A stretch of DNA of 64,000 nucleotides from Harmothoe impar (GCA_947462335.1 OX381708.1:43031377-43095376); one strand, 5' to 3'. Positions 1 to 13,920 are shown, counted from the stretch's first letter. Notes: generated by a model from the sequence alone, not told the origin. Program-made: numbers and translations.

Positions 1-796
1 TAAATGGATAAACCAGTGCATATTACCAGATTAAGTGGGCAGGAAATGGTTGGAATGGGAGGAATTGAGACAAATCTGAGACAGGAGGCATGCTGGAGAA
101 GGGAAATGGGGAGGGGGATGTTCAATAGACAAGCCTCTTAGCACATGACAGGCTAGGTAGGCAGGAAAGCTGCGGAGGAGCGGATTGGTGGAATAAGTAA
201 ATTGGCAATTCTGCTTTGGATGTGAAGGAGGAAGGATATTGGCAAGGCATGTTAGGTTTTACGAATACGGTGTCCATTCTGACAGATTTGGCTCCAGGTT
301 CTTATGTTAAGGATAGATCCCTGTACGAGGGGTCTATGGCATTTAGACACCTACCGTAGGGAGGCTGTCCAATAATGAGAACAGTCCCACAGTTAAGGTG
401 GGAGTGGGGGAAGACACATTGAAGACACACTACATGCTGTTATAATAAGTACAGGCATAAGGCAGCCCCAGCAGATGAAGACTAGCGATAGCCAGGCTGC
501 ACCAACAACAGCATGCCTCCAGTCGGTAGGTTATCTCTCACACCCCATAACCCTCGTGGACACTACAGTGTTAACACCCAATTCAGGCACCAGCTGCGCC
601 CCCATATTACAGGCCCTGGCGCTTGTCGGGCGAGATGAAATTGTCCGCGAATGGCGTTGTAAAAAGTGACAGTCGGCCCAAGTGTAAGATCAATGTGCGT
701 CTTGTGGAGAAGGCATGGGAGTAGTGTACCAGTGGCACGTCGTGGTTTTAACGAGCAACAGCTGTCTGTCACATCCATCTGTCCGACGCCAGAGCC
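1..796. other. Gene-free stretch, nothing recognised
   Basis: No coding pattern, RNA gene or structured repeat was seen. The small open frames here lack any recognisable motif. If DAGLA is transcribed leftward from 51145, this may be its intron or the flank of a distal exon. Confidence 0.5.
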
Positions 797-1257
797 ATAT
801 ACAGCAGCACATTGCCACATACAGCAGCACATTGGCACATACAACAGCACATTGCCCACATACAACAGCACATTGCCACATACAGCAGCACCTTGCCACA
901 TACAGCAGCACACATCCAGATACAGCATTACATTGCCATGTATAGCAGTACACTGCCATATACAGCACACCGCTACATACAGCAGCACACTGCCATATAC
1001 AGCAGTACACTGCCACACTCAGCAGTACACGTCTACACACATCAACACACACAGCAACACACTGACACGCACAGCATCACATTGCTACACTAAGCAGCAC
1101 ACTGCTACACACAGCAGCACATTGCTACACACAGCAGCACACTGCTACACACAGCAGCACATTACTACACACAACAGCACACTGCCACACACAGTAGCAC
1201 ACTGCCATATACAGTAGCATTGCGTACCCCAGACCGCCACATACAGCAGTACACACC
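797..1257. repeat. Minisatellite with a 20-bp unit
   Basis: About 22 degenerate head-to-tail copies of a 20-base unit, approximately AGCAGCACAYTGCYACAYAC. Copies are most regular from about 1090 to 1200 and more diverged on the left. Because 20 is not a multiple of 3 and the unit lacks most stop triplets, the array stays open in several frames on both strands. This yields His/Thr/Gln-rich or Cys/Val-rich pseudo-proteins that should not be annotated as genes. Confidence 0.93.
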
Positions 1258-3422
1258 ACATAAAGAAGCTCCTTTTATTATATGGTAGAAACCTCAGTCA
1301 CTATGTTACATGCACCACTTAGAGCAACACACAACGAGCAGCTCCCAATAACCTCACTATGCTCAAGCAGAGTTCCTCTGAGCGAGCTCCACCTGAATGG
1401 AGGGTGAGTGGGTTTGGAAGATTGCCTGCTCATCCCTTTACACAAGGCCGACAAGCGACAGAAGCTAGACTGTTTTTTACTGCCAACTAATCTCTGCGCC
1501 GCCCGCCAAGATCATCCCTAGGTATTATTTACGACGGCAAGCATCCTATCTGGCTGCCGGCTGGTTGTTCTATGACCCAGCAGCTTGTGGTTATAGATGT
1601 ACTTGTGTTAGGGGGTATAACCAATAGGGGTCTTGCTTATAGACCAGCCAAGGATCACCCACCACAGGCATGATGCCTCTAGCCAAGGACGTGTAGCGCA
1701 CTTGGGAACTTATGAGCAGCTCCAGGGAGGCCTTGCTACCGGTATGAGCTGCTCGTATCCACTCGGAACAGCTCCTTGCTGCCTCCGGCATGCAGTAGGT
1801 CCTAGCCTCTCACACACAGGTGCTACCGAGGCCACTCTCCCTATCAGAGACTCGACCCTCATCTCTGCCTCAACCTATGGACTTTCGGAACACCTCTGGG
1901 GGAAAAAGGGGTGGGGAATAATACTACATTTCTGCTCTCCTATTCACATCACACACTCAGTCTCTTTACACAAGAAATAGTCCCTGAATCACTGGGACAC
2001 AATCATGACAGACAAGTCAGTAACCCACAGAATGTATTGTCTATATAATTTAGTTTATCCATTTTTTGTGGCATATTAACTGCATTCTATGTCATGAAAT
2101 ACCCGTCGGTATAAACTATCTATGGCCATGATCCGCCGCATTTTGACGGAGATGAAATAGAGCTGGTAGTAGCGTATGGAATATGTGCGGAGAGAGTGAC
2201 CCGAGGCACCACACCAGTTTGTAAGGGACAAGGGGTTCCTTTACGGTTTCCTCAGTTGCTGATTACTCCCTTTTGTATGATCCTATTAGTGGAAGCCCTC
2301 CTTACAACAGTCCTTGTGTTTAGGTGCCGCCTTGATCCCATCGACTGGTATACATTGTATATGCCATCACAGTATCCAGTAAGATTCAGCCATGGGTGCA
2401 TACAATGAATAGGGAGCTATATAGAACGATGTAGATCCATCAAACATATTATTATTTCAAATTGCAAATATTCTGGTTGGGTTAGAATTGACAGGGCTTG
2501 CATGCATGAGAATTTTCCAACCATGTCACTCTGTGCATGATGAGTTTCCATGAGACGCTTCAGTAGTATGGTAATATTACGTACTTTGTTGAATCAGTGA
2601 GCGGCCCAATTCAATTCTATCTCACACTGGAAGGCTCGGGAGCACTGCTTTTCGATTTGAAATTTGAAACAGCCGCGCTGTCTAGAAATGGATTTGGTTT
2701 CAATAGATCAGCTTAACATGCAGGAAAACTGAGCAGCTCAATTCCGCACGGAGCAGCGCCAAAGCAATTGCTCACTTTCACCATGTTTGCAGTGCTATAA
2801 GTGTTTTGTCGAGTATGGCTATTCAATACCCTGCCCATGTGTCATTCTATTGGCAGGTTCTCCGGTGTTACAGATGCCTTGAACTGCATAAATGTATCGA
2901 TATTTCTAAAATTTCTCACACTTGATCTCCTATTTCTGTGTAAAAGAAAATAATTCAGCTTCAAACTGAATTCTGCCGCCCTACCCCAAACCACAGATTA
3001 GTGACACCTATAATGCTTAAACGTTTTCTTACTATATAGGCTTTTTGTGTGAGTGCCATGTTGATTATTCTGGGCGTGTGGATAATATGATATGAAGGAG
3101 CCATCGCTTTCCTCATTCCACTGCTAAATAAATCGGATGCTCTCATTCCTCTAGTTTTCAGTTTCAGTTTCATTCATTGCACCTCTAGTCCCAAAGGACT
3201 TCTTTCAATGCACACATAGTTCAATTACAATCTATCCATATGAACTGGGACTATCTGACATCCACAAGAGCATATCTTAAGCGTGTTTAAACTTACGGCG
3301 TCTGTTTAAGTTCTGAGTATCTTTATTTAGCTTGTCCCATAATTTTACTCTTATAATAAGGTGATTTTTCTTAGAAACTGGAACATGCATGCAAATGTTC
3401 AGCATCTGGGAATGATTTTGTA
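1258..3422. other. Gene-free stretch, nothing recognised
   Basis: Ordinary non-coding sequence without a recognised gene, RNA or repeat boundary. Open frames are short, overlap on both strands and have no domain signature. Confidence 0.5.
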
Positions 3423-3613
3423 GAACCTTCACAAATGACGTCATCATTTTTTGAAACCCTGCTGAACAGTCTCCCACCCCTCATATCCGCGTCACTATTT
3501 TGGGGAATTTTCTCATACAAATGACCTCTGTAGCGCTTCGCCACAAAACCTAGGCTATAAAGAGCAACACCCCACCCGCTATAGTAACCGGTCACATCAT
3601 GTGTGAACGTTCC
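3423..3613. mobile_element. MITE, CRE-terminus family, copy 1 (degenerate)
   Basis: Left terminus GAACCTTCACAAATGACGTC (3423-3442) is matched in inverted orientation by the right terminus ending TGTGTGAACGTTCC (3600-3613). The left end holds a perfect TGACGTCA palindrome at 3436-3443. The right end is decayed there (GTCACATCA). The same termini occur at 38100-38188 and 42708-42861, so this is a dispersed non-autonomous family. There is no coding content, and the superfamily cannot be assigned because no clear target duplication is visible. Confidence 0.7.
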
Positions 3614-4119
3614 CTAGGATGTTGTAGCTGACATTAAGCAGGATCAGAGACCGCCCTGCAGGTCCAGATACAATTTGCCCGCTTTTACTGCCACCCAACA
3701 ACCGGATCTCCTAGGCAAACAATTTAACGTCGCAGGCCGTTATGGTGCCGCATTATTTATGGTATTCCTGATTTATGATGCGTCTGCCCTATTGCTGCTG
3801 GGCGGCCATAGGTCTGCGGCCTACAAGGGAGGGTCACTAGAGCTACGGCCATGGATCTCTGATGGCATTGCATGCACGTTGCTGCCAACCATGACCTATA
3901 CTGGTTTGAAATGGTAGACCTGGTTTGTGATCATATGCAAGAGGAAAAGGTATGTCTAAATATAAGGGCATGTTGCGAAGATGCATGCAAGGGACCTACA
4001 TGTAGGCCCTATATAGCGTATTTTGCTTTTAGTTTATATTTGTATGTGTAGGAGACGATAGACAGATAGAATACTTTGATGCCTTAGGGAATATGTTGGC
4101 TTCAAAATAGTCTTCACAG

Positions 4120-4356
4120 AGAGAAGAAGTAGGATCACTGTAACTCTCAAATGGGAGTCCAGCCCCGATCACTGAGATAACTCTCCCCACAACTCTAAAG
4201 TGACTCCCAGTCATTAGGGAGTCTCAGAACAGAGTCATAATAGAGTCATTATAGAGTTATTTTAGAGTCCTGCTAATGTTAAGGAGTCACTTTAGAGTCC
4301 TGGGGGGAGTTACCTCAGTGATCACGTCGGGAGTTACAGTGATTCTACTTCTTTTC
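4120..4356. repeat. Foldback (long inverted repeat) element
   Basis: Left arm about 4122-4215 and right arm about 4265-4353 are imperfect reverse complements. GAAGTAGGATCACTGTAACT pairs with a right arm ending GTTACAGTGATTCTACTTC, and AACTCTAAAGTGACTCC pairs with GGAGTCACTTTAGAGT. The short centre is itself made of repeated TAGAGTCATT-like words. Transcribed RNA would form a hairpin of roughly 90 bp. No gene is inside. Confidence 0.8.
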
Positions 4357-7300
4357 TGTGCGTTGTGTATTCGGATTCCCATAGTACCCGGGCATAGTAT
4401 AGGCTGTACTAAACCTATCATGCATGTGCATCTATTGCAACTCGCATGGTAACTTCAGAAAACGATAGCACATGTACAAGCAAAACAAGCGTAGAGGGCC
4501 AACCAATGTCGCGAAACCTACTTTCTCCTTTCAGCGTCCAGCATAAATGGAAAAGATTGAAGGTCCCGCATTGTACCGCATTGTACTGGACTCTAAAGGG
4601 AGTCTGGCAATGCTGGCCTCTCTATCTAAAGTCTAGCTGCTAAATTCGCCGCTTAACAATGACAGACAGTCGAGCTGACTGAAAAGTGGGTCCAGCGATT
4701 CCCTGGCTCACTTTTCCTGATTCGCTTTCCATGCAATGCTGAATCTTCTGTCCAGAATCTAGCTTTGCTGGTCTCTGAAGAAACTCAGCTTTACTCTGAA
4801 AATAGAGTACATTTGGCAACATTGTCTTGACAGATTGGCCAATGTGTGCATGCCTATTGGACTCATGCATGTTTCATATAGACCACATACTATTTTGTCG
4901 CAAGTACATACATATAAAAACGAGATAAACGAGATAATCTGATTAAAATATGAGAGATAACTGCACTGTATATGTATCCAGTATGTATATATGTAATATA
5001 TTGAGAGAAAATAAATTATTTCGTTACAGACAGTGTTTTTTAGTTTGAGCAGTTAGTTGTCCCCGTGGTCTATGTAATCTAAATTGTCGAGGGGTGCCGC
5101 AAGTGCGTCATACCAAGAGAAAATTACAACCACACGCATGTATATAGGAAACAGTTACTCCCACAACGCTAGTGGTGGTGGAAAGGGTGGTTATCTTCCC
5201 CTCTCTCATCTATTTCTTTCCCTGATTGGTTGGTTGCCTCAAAGGCCTATAAAACGGTTCATGCCATAATGCCCAACGTAACCAACGAGGCAGTGCAAGT
5301 TATTGTGGTTAGCTGCTGCTGCTGTAGTCTCGCTCGTACCAGCCACAAAATATAGCGTATAGTATCGGTCTGGCACAAAACGCAGTTTGGACGCACAACC
5401 GCTACTTGAAGGTGATGAAGTACATTCTCCAAGCAGGGACGGTACGCAGACTCCATCTGGAGAGTCAATCAAGAATCGTATATGCGGAAAGCATGCTATA
5501 TCCCGTTTAGGCTCGTTGTCTCCATGTTGACTACTCGGTATCCAACCCTCCTACAGGGAAGGCATCATGCCCCACTGTTGTAGAACACTTGCTGATCAGA
5601 CAGCTAGTTGTAGGTCGGATGGCAGGCTGTCCCCAGGCTATCCCCAAGGGGAGAATGGCACTGGCCGAGATTGCTGTTGCTGCGGCCGTCGCACACTAGT
5701 CCCTCTGGTTTTATCACAATATTGATCTGGGCTATTGCTGTCTATGTTTACAAATACGGAAATTGGCCGATATTCATCTTACGGCCCTAAATTTATATCC
5801 GGCCCCGTGGAGTGCCATCGAGAGGCGGCTGACCAAAGGACCGCGGTTTAAGCTTTAGTATGGGCGGTAGGTTGAGGAGGAGAAGGGGATGTGCCGGGGG
5901 GAGGGGTGTCTTCTTATGTAGGGAATCAGATTGCCCCGCACTGACCCCCAATGCCCCCTTGTGCCCCCTGGTGACCATGGTATTGCCCGTAAAGACGGAT
6001 AATATCCGGGGGCCACTTTTGCCCTGCCCTCCTCCCCCTTATTTGAAGCCCCGGCCTAATATCCCGCCGCTTATGGCTGTGCCAGGGCAGGCTGTTCGCC
6101 TTCGGTGAATTGTTCTTTGATCTTTTGGTTTTTATGCGTTCTGCAAACTCCCCCGCCCCTACATATCGGTTCTATGACCGTAAAGCTATATGTAAAAACC
6201 ACCTGCTTCCATCTACAGTCGATCGGCTGCCCTAAATGAAACAGCGAGGGTTCCTTGAACCAAAACTACCAGAATAATCTCAAGCATAATCGAAATTATG
6301 ATATGTCTATTCGATGTTTTTCTGTGATCTATGTATGCGCAATAACAGTAAAGTACCGTAAAGTATCTACTTGTGTATCTACCACTCTATATATCTACTC
6401 CCTCCCTATACAAATATAAAGATAGATAGGTATATACACCTCTTATCAGCTCCCATCTATATATTGATAACAGGGTAGCCTTCGCCAGTATTAGCATGGA
6501 TAGCTGAGCGGCTGGAGTTGCCACCACCTGGCTCTCTAGAAGTGGGCGTCAAACACCCATCACCTGACAGAGAGGGATCCCGGACACGCGCCTTGTAAGC
6601 CGCTGCAGCGCCCCTGCCCTAACTCTACCTGGCAGCCGCCGCCGGCAGTCCCCATGTGTACACGACTTCCGCCTCAGCCTTCCCACCACGCCCCGCGGGC
6701 AGCGGCATCTCGCGGGATCCCGTCCGCTGCGTGAGGAAGTGTCAGCGTCCAATGGCGCGATCTTTTACACCCATAAAGGGCGAGCCACGCGCGGCACGGC
6801 GGCCGCACTGGGACTTGCTGTGGCGGCCCAGCGCCGTGCCCTTGGCGTTTTTACACTTAGCATGGCAGCCCATTTCGCTCCAGGGCGCCCTCTCCGCCGC
6901 CACACATACAACATCATGCAGCACGAGCGTCTGGTGCCAAACACCTCCTCCAGGGGAGCCCCCTCCGCCTCTGGGAACCACCTCCTCCACAAGCCGAGCT
7001 CGGTCTGCACACATGCTGCTCGCAAATTACCCGTGGACGTGGGACGTTGGGAGTTGTGATGCCAAAGTTCCATTTGCCTATACTACTCACTGCAAGCCTC
7101 AGGTCACAATATCGCATCACGGCCCATGTCTCTCACGTACTAGTTATCCAAAGATCTCTGGTATTTCCCACACCCGTGCACCTTATTATAGGAGAGGACA
7201 CGTGTATTTATATGGGTGTTGGTCACGTCAGTTCTGTGTGTGCCGTATACCCCGCACCTGGTGACCCCTCCGTGTGTCATGCCATCCCGCGCCCCTGTAA

Positions 7301-7468
7301 CCTGCTAATGTCACTAGGGTTAACCTTAGCCCTACAGTGTCTTGTACTTCTAGTCCATGCAGCTCATGCCACCCCTGCCCGGCCAAAACGTCTTCACAAC
7401 CACAAGTCCAGACCAATGCCCTTCTATATACTCCTGTCTATACACTACCTTCATTTATTCTGGTGCAC
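4357..7468. other. Gene-free stretch with a CpG-rich block at about 6540-7060
   Basis: No gene was recognised. The left part is AT-rich. From about 6540 to 7060 the sequence becomes strikingly GC- and CpG-rich, with many GCG, CGC and CCGCC words, in contrast to its flanks. Several open frames in the block overlap on both strands, as expected from stop-poor GC-rich DNA, and none shows a domain I know. It could be a CpG-island promoter, an unrecognised exon or a GC-rich repeat. Confidence 0.5.
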
Positions 7469-7471
7469 TAA

Positions 7472-7600
7472 GCAGTGGCGGATTTAAGGGGGGGGGGGGA
7501 TTTACATTTTTCTAATGTAAAATTTGGCACAAGAGTTGGGAACGGAGAATGTTTCCTATAGCGCGCACCCCCGTTTTCAAAATCCTGTATCCGCCACTGC
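7472..7600. mobile_element. MITE with GCAGTGGCGGAT termini and TAA target duplication
   Basis: Perfect 12-bp terminal inverted repeats, GCAGTGGCGGAT at 7472-7483 and ATCCGCCACTGC at 7589-7600, enclose 105 bp including a long G run. TAA flanks both ends (7469-7471 and 7601-7603), which fits a PIF/Harbinger-type TWA duplication. Alternatively the end may be one base inward, with CTAAG duplicated. It is non-autonomous and has no coding capacity. Confidence 0.8.
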
Positions 7601-7603
7601 TAA

Positions 7604-10600
7604 GGCAGCACTGGCAAATAACTCACCAGCAATGAATTGCATCATGCCGACCCTTCGGTGGTGAGATCAACCTCATGGGATAGCCCTGATGAATGTGACA
7701 TAATATAGAGCACCTGCGAGTTACTCGCGGTTAATACATCCATGCATCATCCCTACAAAAGGGCATATGTAATTGAGGCACTATGCTGCCCTTGAAGGGT
7801 TCAAAGCGATCGCCATCTGGTCTATAACCAGTACCCACACACGGCCCTATCTATCAGCCCCATATCCTCCTAGACCATGTTGCTGATTCCCTCCCTCAGC
7901 CTCCCTGCCCACAGGTCGTCAGTCAGCTGGATAATGGGGATTATTGGGACCCATGTTCCTATAGCCGACCACACCACAACCACCCTCCCGACCGATGGGC
8001 TACACGCCCAGCCATGACGGGGCTTGCCGGAAACCATCCCTGCCAAGCCAGTCCGCATGCGCAATAACCTGCGTCACTCATGTCACGTGGTTAGACACGT
8101 CACTTCCGGTCGAAGGGCCACCATGTGAGACGCTCGTATTATGGCCTGCGGGGATTGCATATTGCAGATATTACAAACTAGGGTAACATGTCGCCGTCAT
8201 CGCCTGTAGCCGTTGTGAAATTAAAGATTGCATAATATTACACATAACATGGGGCAATACGATTCCATGGCCACCGTTACATCCATTGGGAAATTAGACT
8301 TATGAATGCAATACATTGGTATATATATATATATATATAGATAGATGGTATACACTTGGTAATATCAAAGTCGACAGCTATTATATATGTAACACAGGGT
8401 GAATACTCGATGTAACAATAATAGTATAATACATGTAGCATATGTCATATCGTGTGCGGGAACATTATGGTCTGGTAGCTATATAAGACTGGGGACACAG
8501 GCCTTATATGTAGCAATCACAGTTACAGGCAGTGTGAATTTCAAGATTTTATATATTACAAAAGGAAAAGTTGTCAGTGACAGCCAATATTGAAATATCG
8601 GTTGTAGATATTGATTACCGAATATTACACAATATGTGAAAGGACCTACCACTGATCCATCAACAAGTCATGATGGAAGACAAATGAAATTGCTGTGTCC
8701 ATCGATGTTATCGTGGAGCCCTGACTAGCAGCTTAGATACATGAACATGTACCACCAACTTCAACAATCATTGCAAAGAGCTACTTCAGTGTCAATGATG
8801 ACATAGCCCACATTATTTACAGAGTGGTGGCTTGAAGCATTGAAGTGTCATGGTGGTGACGTCCTCTCCTTGCCATTCTGACCAAGGAAGAAGAACAATA
8901 TCGCTAATCCCAACGGCGGAACAATTACCGCCCAATTTAACTATAATGGTCCATTTGCATTCATTGTCGCTTTTCTTTTTACCAGCCACGTCCCGGTTTT
9001 AATCTTATTGAATGTTATCTCCTTTCAAAATATCTTACATCTTTGGCCAAATCTTCGATTGCATGGATCCACATTTTGGAGAGAATCTCTGTGTTGTTAG
9101 AAAGAATTCTCATAGGGTAGACGCACCATAGGTCGGACACACATAACTTGAGTCGGACATTTTAATCTCTAGTTATTCAAACTCTATAAATATAGTTGTT
9201 CTTTGTTGGAAAGAATAGCACCGAAAGTAAATATAGGGCTTACTATGTATGAGGAACTAGAAATCCGACTCAAGGTATATGTGTCCGCCTAATGGTGAAT
9301 CTACCCTTGTGGCTTCCTGCAGGTGATACTCAATGGTGTGTGTGTGTGCACGTGGGGTGTGGGTTATGGAAGTATCCCTGATTGGCTTATTGTCCCCAGT
9401 GCTGGTTATTGGCGTTGTTATGGCTGAGGCCTCCACACGTATGGCTTCCCGCTGATCAATGCAGGCTTCTACCAACGGGTGACCAAGCTAATGATATTAC
9501 CTAAGAACGCACTGCATTATTCCATCACTGTTGACCTGCTATCACCATGTTTGAAATATATATAAGGGAAAGGCTATACACATATGATGTGCTAAATTAC
9601 TTTCGTATCTTTATGTAAATTCGCCACAGCATATATAGATAAGTCAGTCATTTGAAATGCATTCATCTCAAACAGATCCATTTCTAAGAATAGTAAAATC
9701 AGGCTACAATGTAGTAGCATATATAAATATATGCTCCTTTTCTATGAGGGATGTCTTTGGGCTTATTGTGTCAGCCAACAAGCCCTAATCGCCTTATCAA
9801 GATACATCACCGTACTTTAGAGTTAAGTATGGATTATCCTAAGGCAACAAGCAGCATCAGACATCTATCTCTAAGGAGATAGGAGATAGATGGACTAGGG
9901 CTAGCCTAGACTCTTGCAGACTGGATTAGAGGCTCTGTGGAGATGGTTGTCGACAGCTGGGGGAGTGCCTCAACCAATTAGGGCCATAGAGAACGGTGTG
10001 TGTCAGGGAACGTGCCTGCAGATCTAAGGTATGCCATGATCGTTAATACGTACGAGCATAATTTCTCCATATTTTCCCATATGTTTCCACAGTGTTACCG
10101 TAAATATACATTAAGAATCTCTATGTTTAGATATTCATGAAAATTACTACAATAATGGGGTGAATCTATAGAGCAGGATTACAAAAACAAACCATTACCT
10201 TTGATTTCTCTATGTCGTCTACCATCGACTCACTCGGCATACTCATTAGGCGTATTAACCCTTTAGACGTGACACTTATTCCATTATTCCATTAGATACC
10301 CAACACAGGGGAGGTTAGATCATTAACAAAGCACTGACCCTTTTTGGCTTTCCCTGCTAATTATCGTGTTCCATTAAGGCTTACATTATTCATTGATATG
10401 GGAGAATTTTGAGAAGAATTCGCTGCTTTCCATTGTGAGGCATCTATAATGTACAAAGACGTGGAGTGTTGTGACAACGAGGGACAACAATGCAGGAGTT
10501 ACACTCATTGAAGTTGCTAGTTTAGGCATTCACTGATACCTAATCCTATATATTATGCATCTGTAATTACATAGGCCTACCCCATACTATACCCATTTAC

Positions 10601-12932
10601 CTGCATGTGAAGCAGACCATGAGTGGAATCGGTATGTGCAATTACTTATCGGATTGAATATATGATGAACTACCAACGGACAGTTAGATGAGGGGGAAAT
10701 CTAACAAATCCAATTATGACATATAGATTTATACCTGCTGAAGATACAAGGGGCTATACCTGGAGTATCTTCCCAATAATATGTAAGATTTGGCGAGGCT
10801 GTTTTGAGTCAGAGTTGACCCCCGCCTCCCCGTGCAAAGCATCCTTTCTGCATGCCTTCTCACATGTATACATACATATTGATCTGCTGGCCACTGATCC
10901 CGAACCATGTTATTTTCTAAGGTTGACAATACCAACAGATTACATCCTGCTCGGACCGTGATGCTATAGATATACACATGATAAACGTAGAGACCTACCG
11001 ATGTTCGTTGGGTATGTTCCAAAACAAGTACACATGGCCACCCCTCCCCAACTACATGTATATCCCTTTCACTTGGCAGGCCAGCGTCACATGAATGCAT
11101 GATATGTAATCTTTATGATAAATCAGCCAATATTTAATCTTGAAATAGAAAAGTACGCTCGTTACTATGTAGATCCGAACCCATAATATTCGGTTCAACA
11201 CATTAAGCAAAAGCTAGTCTTCAGCATAACAAATATGGGTCGAATTAATTTCATAAAAACACCATCCCCTATAATACCACTCTACAGTGTTTACAAGCAA
11301 CACCGCTGAGTCCATTTAACCCTTTTCATAAATCATGATCCTCCAGAGTCAACGAGTCGATCCCCTGATAGCTGCAAATCAGGGGGCAGGTAGCGCCGCG
11401 GGTAGTAAATATCATAATGACCTACTCCTAACTGGGGGTCAACACTAACGCTGTTACGTCAATGCCCCAATAGGCGCCGCTCCCAATGGTGGTATAGTTT
11501 TTGAGCTGGCCGGGTGAGCTTCTCCTCCCCAGCACAGGTGGCTGCCTGGGGTGCGGCAGCAGCACGCGAGCTGCTCGTCCCAGAGCTGATCCTACATTAA
11601 ACCCTACAAGGACCGCATCTTACATGGTGGTCCATGTTCACTTGTCGCCCTGATGCAGCGAGTACATCACATAATTATGCAGCCATTTAGGAGTGTATCA
11701 TATGCCACCCCCCCCTATTTACATAATAATTATGTGATTAAAAGGTCTTCGCTGCACTCAGATACTTGCTGATAGGGCAATAAGGCTTCGGCTTTCCACC
11801 CCGTAGGGCCAGAATGAAGCATGCATGCAGCACTAGCGGTTATACATCCATGCATCATGACGACAAACGGTCATGTAATAGATTTATAAAGCACTATGCC
11901 GCCCTTAAAGGGTTAGTAGTGGTGGGGCCAGCCTGTGGGCGCCTGGCTCGGCTTTAATGTCGGCGAATCAATGCTGCATAGGCCATAAAAGGCAGTATAT
12001 CAAAACCCCTGTCCCCTTAATTTGCCATGTGTTAGAATTAGACATGACAATGATGCAGGGGTAAATCAGGCCTGGGCCATATAAATATTAGCCTGTGTAA
12101 AAGGTTGTGTAAACGGAGCGGTTGACGCAGGCAGCAGAGGCGCTGCTAACGGAGAGGGGGTGTTTCCACCCCTCCCCACCCATCCACTTACATCCCAGAG
12201 ACATATTAATGCGACGGCAGAGGATCATCTCCGACCTAGTAAACATGGGAAAAACATACCCCGTCAGCATCTTTTTTTTACTTGCACAGCAGTAGCCCCA
12301 CTTTTAATTTGCAGAAGTGTCAATCGGGTGGATGGCAGTGCCTAGAGCCGAGTCTGTCTAAGTGCTATCTGGTCGTTTATGTAAATGTAGACTATATTCA
12401 TTTATTGGTGTATGTATATTGGATAGACCGCCGCGGGACAACTAGATATATATGCAGTGTAAATGTAGATTTATGTGAACGTGGCGGAAAAATGTAATTT
12501 GACCCGTATTGTTTTGGAAATTGTTCGCACAGCGTTTGGAGAAGCCTGTCTGTTATACACGACTATTGCATGCATGGTGCGTGTCTTTAGGATATTTTCT
12601 GCCAAGGCTGGTTTAGCATTTTTGTTATACTTTAGAATTTGAATATAGAGTGCCTAGACAGTAAATGTGACATGTCTATACCCATACTTCACATGTCCAC
12701 TTCACTATATATATATATACATATATACATAGATATACACGTATGTGTGTGCAAATACGATTTTTTAATATTCTTATCTAGAGTGGAATAGATGTGCACG
12801 ATGGAATGACTATTATTGGCATGACTTTAGATTATACATATAAACAGCCAAGTCGTATTTGACATTTTACATTCATTGAATATGAGTACACACTGTTAGG
12901 AGTAAGTTCTGTAGATGTACAGTATAAAATGA
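7604..12932. other. Gene-free stretch with two decayed piggyBac-like MITE ends
   Basis: No gene was found. Around 7740-7802 and 11845-11912 are diverged relatives of the element at 29231-29481. Both share a CATCCATGCATCAT word followed by GCACTATGC and a CCTTAAAGGGTTA-like terminus (CCTTGAAGGGTTC at 7790-7802). A short (TA)n run lies near 8322-8338. The rest is ordinary AT-rich DNA. Confidence 0.5.
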
Positions 12933-13276
12933 GGTATTTTTGGTTTCCAGTAGTTTATACTGTAGGTTACATCACATTGTACTGTAGCTGTAGGGCAATC
13001 CAAATATCCCAGGTTCAAATCAGAGTCAGGCTAGCAGGGCCACAATTGTTTTTCTCCTTTTTCCTTTGTCGTTGTAACCTACTTGGAATGTAAATCTGAC
13101 TATATTTACATATCAGTGCTAATCCTTTATTTCTTGAGTAGGTTTATTAGTCTAAGTCAGCTGCATTCTAACAGAAAAACATACGTCCTAGAGATTCGAA
13201 CCCAGGACCTCCTGTGTGTTGGTTTACAGTAGGTGAGTGTAGCTGAACAGTATGTGATACTGGAAACCAAAAACAC
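12933..13276. mobile_element. Short inverted-repeat element containing a tRNA-like SINE scrap
   Basis: GGTATTTTTGGTTTCCAGTA at the left end (12933-12952) is matched in reverse orientation by ATACTGGAAACCAAAAACAC at the right end (13257-13275) with a few mismatches. Inside, a GGTTCAAATC box near 13012 resembles a Pol III B box on the plus strand. An ATTCGAACCC box near 13195 resembles one on the minus strand. It is probably a MITE or a nested SINE remnant, with no coding content. Confidence 0.55.
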
Positions 13277-13920
13277 CTCCTTCCATTCTGTAATATACAG
13301 TTTATATCTCGCTGTGCAGCTACACTAACTTCTGACAGTGCAGGCTAGATTGCCAGTACATGCTCTGTATCGCCAACATTGTAAAGCATATAAAGCCAAA
13401 TAAATACACTGGTTGGGGTGGTTCTAAATATAAAGCGGTATAATACGTAAGATAAGCCTCCCGCTGAACCCAAGACGATTACACCCTGATGCCATTAGGA
13501 AGATCCTACTAAAGTATACAGATGAGAAAGCTGTATAAATATACCAGTGAGTGAAGGTCGGCACCACACCACCAGCCTGTGTACATTTACATCAACCTGG
13601 CCACATGGTAAGCAAAGAGCTCTTTGGTGATGTGTTGATATACCGGAATAGTATTGCTGCGAAGTGTTTGGTATGGGGGTCACCACAGCTATATATGATC
13701 ATTAGTGAGTATGAATCTACAGATCCTTGATATAGATATAGATATATCTTAGGTGTACCGAATGACCTTAGGTGAATGAGCTATCCTTATACCTGCCAAG
13801 ATAATGTGGTGAATGCCCTGCGGATTCAACAATAGATCTGATATATTCATTGAGCCGAGGCAAAATATCATATATATATTTCCAATTATAGCAGAGATCT
13901 GACAACTGCCATAAAATATA

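Noticed and set aside
563..1217. Several long overlapping open frames on both strands
   Set aside because: All are translations of the 20-bp minisatellite and its edge; periodic composition and opposite-strand openness explain them.
6656..7487. A 202-residue frame and several overlapping ones in a GC-rich block
   Set aside because: They overlap on both strands, have no recognised domain, and are expected from stop-poor GC-rich DNA. Kept only as a CpG-rich observation.
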